DNA from: an uncultured Erysipelotrichaceae bacterium
Lineage (GTDB): Bacteria > Bacillota_I > Bacilli_A > RFN20 > CAG-826
Direction of reading: 5' to 3'
DNA length: 32,954 nt
Assembly (NCBI GenBank): GCA_902791935.1
Contig: CADAXQ010000001.1
Coordinates: forward strand, 1-32,954
Positions 31,545-32,954 of the stretch are shown piece by piece. The position numbers were made by a program, and so were the translations under genes. Below the pieces are notes generated by a model. It made no database searches and was not told the DNA's origin. It saw only the letters and a program-made list of their open reading frames with translations. Position 1 is the stretch's first letter. Every line of letters begins with the position of its first letter.

Positions 31545-31927
31545 AATTTTTCTAATATTTTTGGCAATATCATGCGATCAGGCGGCAAGAAATCGATGGT
31601 CGATAGGGCATCTACATCCACCCATTTGGCGTCTTCAGCTTCGTTTAACGTCAAGGAACCATTTTCGAGGTGGACCAAAAATACCTGCATGGTCAACGAG
31701 AAATTTGGATACATGTAAGAAACGCTTCCAAGGGAGCATTCGATGTCAAGCGTGGAAGAGAGCTCTTCTTGGATTTCACGTTGAATCGCTTGTTCAGCGC
31801 TTTCTCCAGGTTCAATTTTGCCACCAGGGAATTCCCATCTTCCTTGGAATTCGCCATAACCGCGCTGCGTGACGAATACCTTTCGTCCGTCGTGAAATAC
31901 GGCTGCCACAACCTCAAGATGCTTCAT
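31532..31927 (-). CDS. Nudix hydrolase (MutT/CTP-pyrophosphohydrolase-like)
   Basis: A 131-residue enzyme that hydrolyses a nucleoside triphosphate or similar pyrophosphate. The Nudix box is complete: G36-x5-E42-x7-R50-E51-x2-E54-E55 in GGKIEPGESAEQAIQREIQEEL. RWEFPGG and AKWVDVDAL at the end are typical of the (deoxy)nucleotide-sanitising MutT group, which includes 8-oxo-dGTPases and YfaO/NudG-type CTP pyrophosphohydrolases. The ATG overlaps the stop of the helicase gene (ATGA), so translation is coupled and the two products probably act together. The last codons lie inside a 43-bp palindrome. Confidence 0.92.
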   Translation of the reverse strand: MKHLEVVAAVFHDGRKVFVTQRGYGEFQGRWEFPGGKIEPGESAEQAIQREIQEELSSTLDIECSLGSVSYMYPNFSLTMQVFLVHLENGSLTLNEAEDAKWVDVDALSTIDFLPPDRMILPKILEKLGNK

Positions 31928-32954
31928 GCGTCATGTCCTTTCTTCTCTACGGGAACGAGTAAGTCCGCTTGATACGGAATTTCAACGGGACGATCAAGTT
32001 TCACGTCAAATAACAAGGTTTGACCGACGTTGGAGGATAGCCGCGGATTCGTTAAAACGCCATCGCCGACGTATAAGAAGGGAAGCGTAATGCCATCTTC
32101 TTCTTTGACTTTGCGAACGAATAAGGAAACTTTCTTTAAGCCTAAAACGCGCTTTCCTTTTGTACTATCAAAAGTGCATCCTGTCTCGGATTCCCATTGA
32201 AAAACGGCAGGGGACAAAAACTTATCCTTATATTGAAGTCTTTCATCGCGGCTTGCGTCTTTCTTAAGCCCAACGAAGAGAACACCATAATTCCCTTGGA
32301 TCCACGTTCCTTTCATATAGGTATTCGAACGGGCATGGAGCTGTAATAACACTTGCATTGTGGAGTAAGGATGATAGAGCAAGAACGGTGCGGTATTATC
32401 GGCAAATTCAGCGCGGTAACGTTCTAATCCGTATTCCAATAAATCTTCTAAATGATGGATAAACTCTAATGAGTATGACTGGGTATCAAAGTGATAGTAG
32501 TCACCATGTTTTTGAATATTCCAAGGGCCTTCTGAAAACGTGAAACCTCCACTTAAAAGGAGCAAGGCGTGTCGAAAGGACGCTGAATCAAACGGCTCAT
32601 AAGAAGAGACAAAATGTTTTAATTCCGCTTCTGTTTTGTCGCCCGACAATAAAGCCATCAAGATGGCGAAATCATCCGCGCGAGGAAGTGGCAAGAAACT
32701 GCTTAAGAACGTTAAAAGCGTAACCTCGTTCTCACTAAAATGCGGCACATGGTCTTTCTCAGCGATGGTTAAGAATCGATAGTAGCAGCCATTCTTCCTT
32801 CCCAACATACGTGCATTGATAAAACGAAGTAAATCCGGCGCACATTCTTGATTCAAATAATCCATATGGTTTGGATAGGGCGTAATCCGCGCATATTCTT
32901 TGAATTTTTGATAATCGTTCAGCAAGAAGTCAGCTCGATTGAAATTCGTTTTCT
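31924..32954 (-). CDS. C-terminal part of a DUF3427-type helicase (runs off window)
   Basis: The frame stays open to the end of the window, so only the last 343 or so codons are present; the TTG at 32925 is not a real start. The conserved DUF3427-like block is LLQLHARSNTYMKGTWIQGNYGVLFVGLKKD with FLSPAVFQWESETGCTFDSTKG and GKRVLGLKKVSLFVRK. In known proteins this domain follows a superfamily 2 helicase core, often with an N-terminal phospholipase-D-like nuclease. NHMDYLNQECAPDLLRFI and the sequence before it fit the linker that follows the helicase. Helicase motifs themselves are outside the window. The Nudix gene overlaps by 4 bases. I infer a role in DNA repair or defence. Confidence 0.75.
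   Translation of the reverse strand, partial: KTNFNRADFLLNDYQKFKEYARITPYPNHMDYLNQECAPDLLRFINARMLGRKNGCYYRFLTIAEKDHVPHFSENEVTLLTFLSSFLPLPRADDFAILMALLSGDKTEAELKHFVSSYEPFDSASFRHALLLLSGGFTFSEGPWNIQKHGDYYHFDTQSYSLEFIHHLEDLLEYGLERYRAEFADNTAPFLLYHPYSTMQVLLQLHARSNTYMKGTWIQGNYGVLFVGLKKDASRDERLQYKDKFLSPAVFQWESETGCTFDSTKGKRVLGLKKVSLFVRKVKEEDGITLPFLYVGDGVLTNPRLSSNVGQTLLFDVKLDRPVEIPYQADLLVPVEKKGHDA

Overview
The window looks like a chromosomal segment of a moderate-GC Gram-positive bacterium of the Bacilli/Erysipelotrichia-like (RF39/RFN20-type, probably host-associated) lineage. This rests on lipoproteins with a Cys lipobox followed by Ser/Thr-rich linkers, a BspA-type LRR protein, a textbook CcpA cre site inside a promoter, L-lactate dehydrogenase, strong AGGAGG ribosome sites, and TGA used as an ordinary stop beside TGG for Trp. 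The lineage is inference; no rRNA or marker tree is available here.

Layout. 1-1900: a decayed aquaporin gene (two Trp-to-TGA codons, two frameshifts) divergent from a DUF1848 Fe-S protein. 1900-2334: a gap with a candidate minus-strand small RNA. 2335-6632: promoter with candidate operator, MarR repressor, and two half-ABC exporters forming a heterodimer with one degenerate ATP site. 6783-9895: a frameshifted LRR lipoprotein whose 3' UTR carries a GC-rich 249-bp element with 26-bp terminal inverted repeats. 9970-14490: a minus-strand run HAD - ZIP - HAD - MFS - GDPD. 14505-19342: two long Ser-rich lipoproteins, one with Big_2-like domains and the other frameshifted. 19379-21370: PhoH-type ATPase divergent from ldh. 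21404-23441: M13 endopeptidase. 23512-28746: a complete binding-protein ABC importer (lipoprotein, fused double permease, ATPase with an unusually large insertion) under a cre-controlled promoter. 29037-31351: a GH36 alpha-galactosidase split by a frameshift. 31502-32954: a Nudix hydrolase overlapping the 3' end of a DUF3427-type helicase that runs off the window.

The genes suggest a fermentative, sugar-scavenging lifestyle: catabolite-repressed uptake, alpha-galactoside hydrolysis, lactate production, surface lipoproteins for attachment or substrate capture, and MarR-controlled efflux.

The most notable signals outside genes are a family of 43-bp palindromes (arms AGGTAACAAA/TTTGTTACCT) at gene 3' ends (three full copies, one variant), and the 249-bp inverted-repeat element after the LRR gene. 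Four genes carry frame lesions; several are single-base changes, two of them in short homopolymers, so sequence error must be separated from real decay. I found no CRISPR array, rRNA, tRNA or intact transposase.
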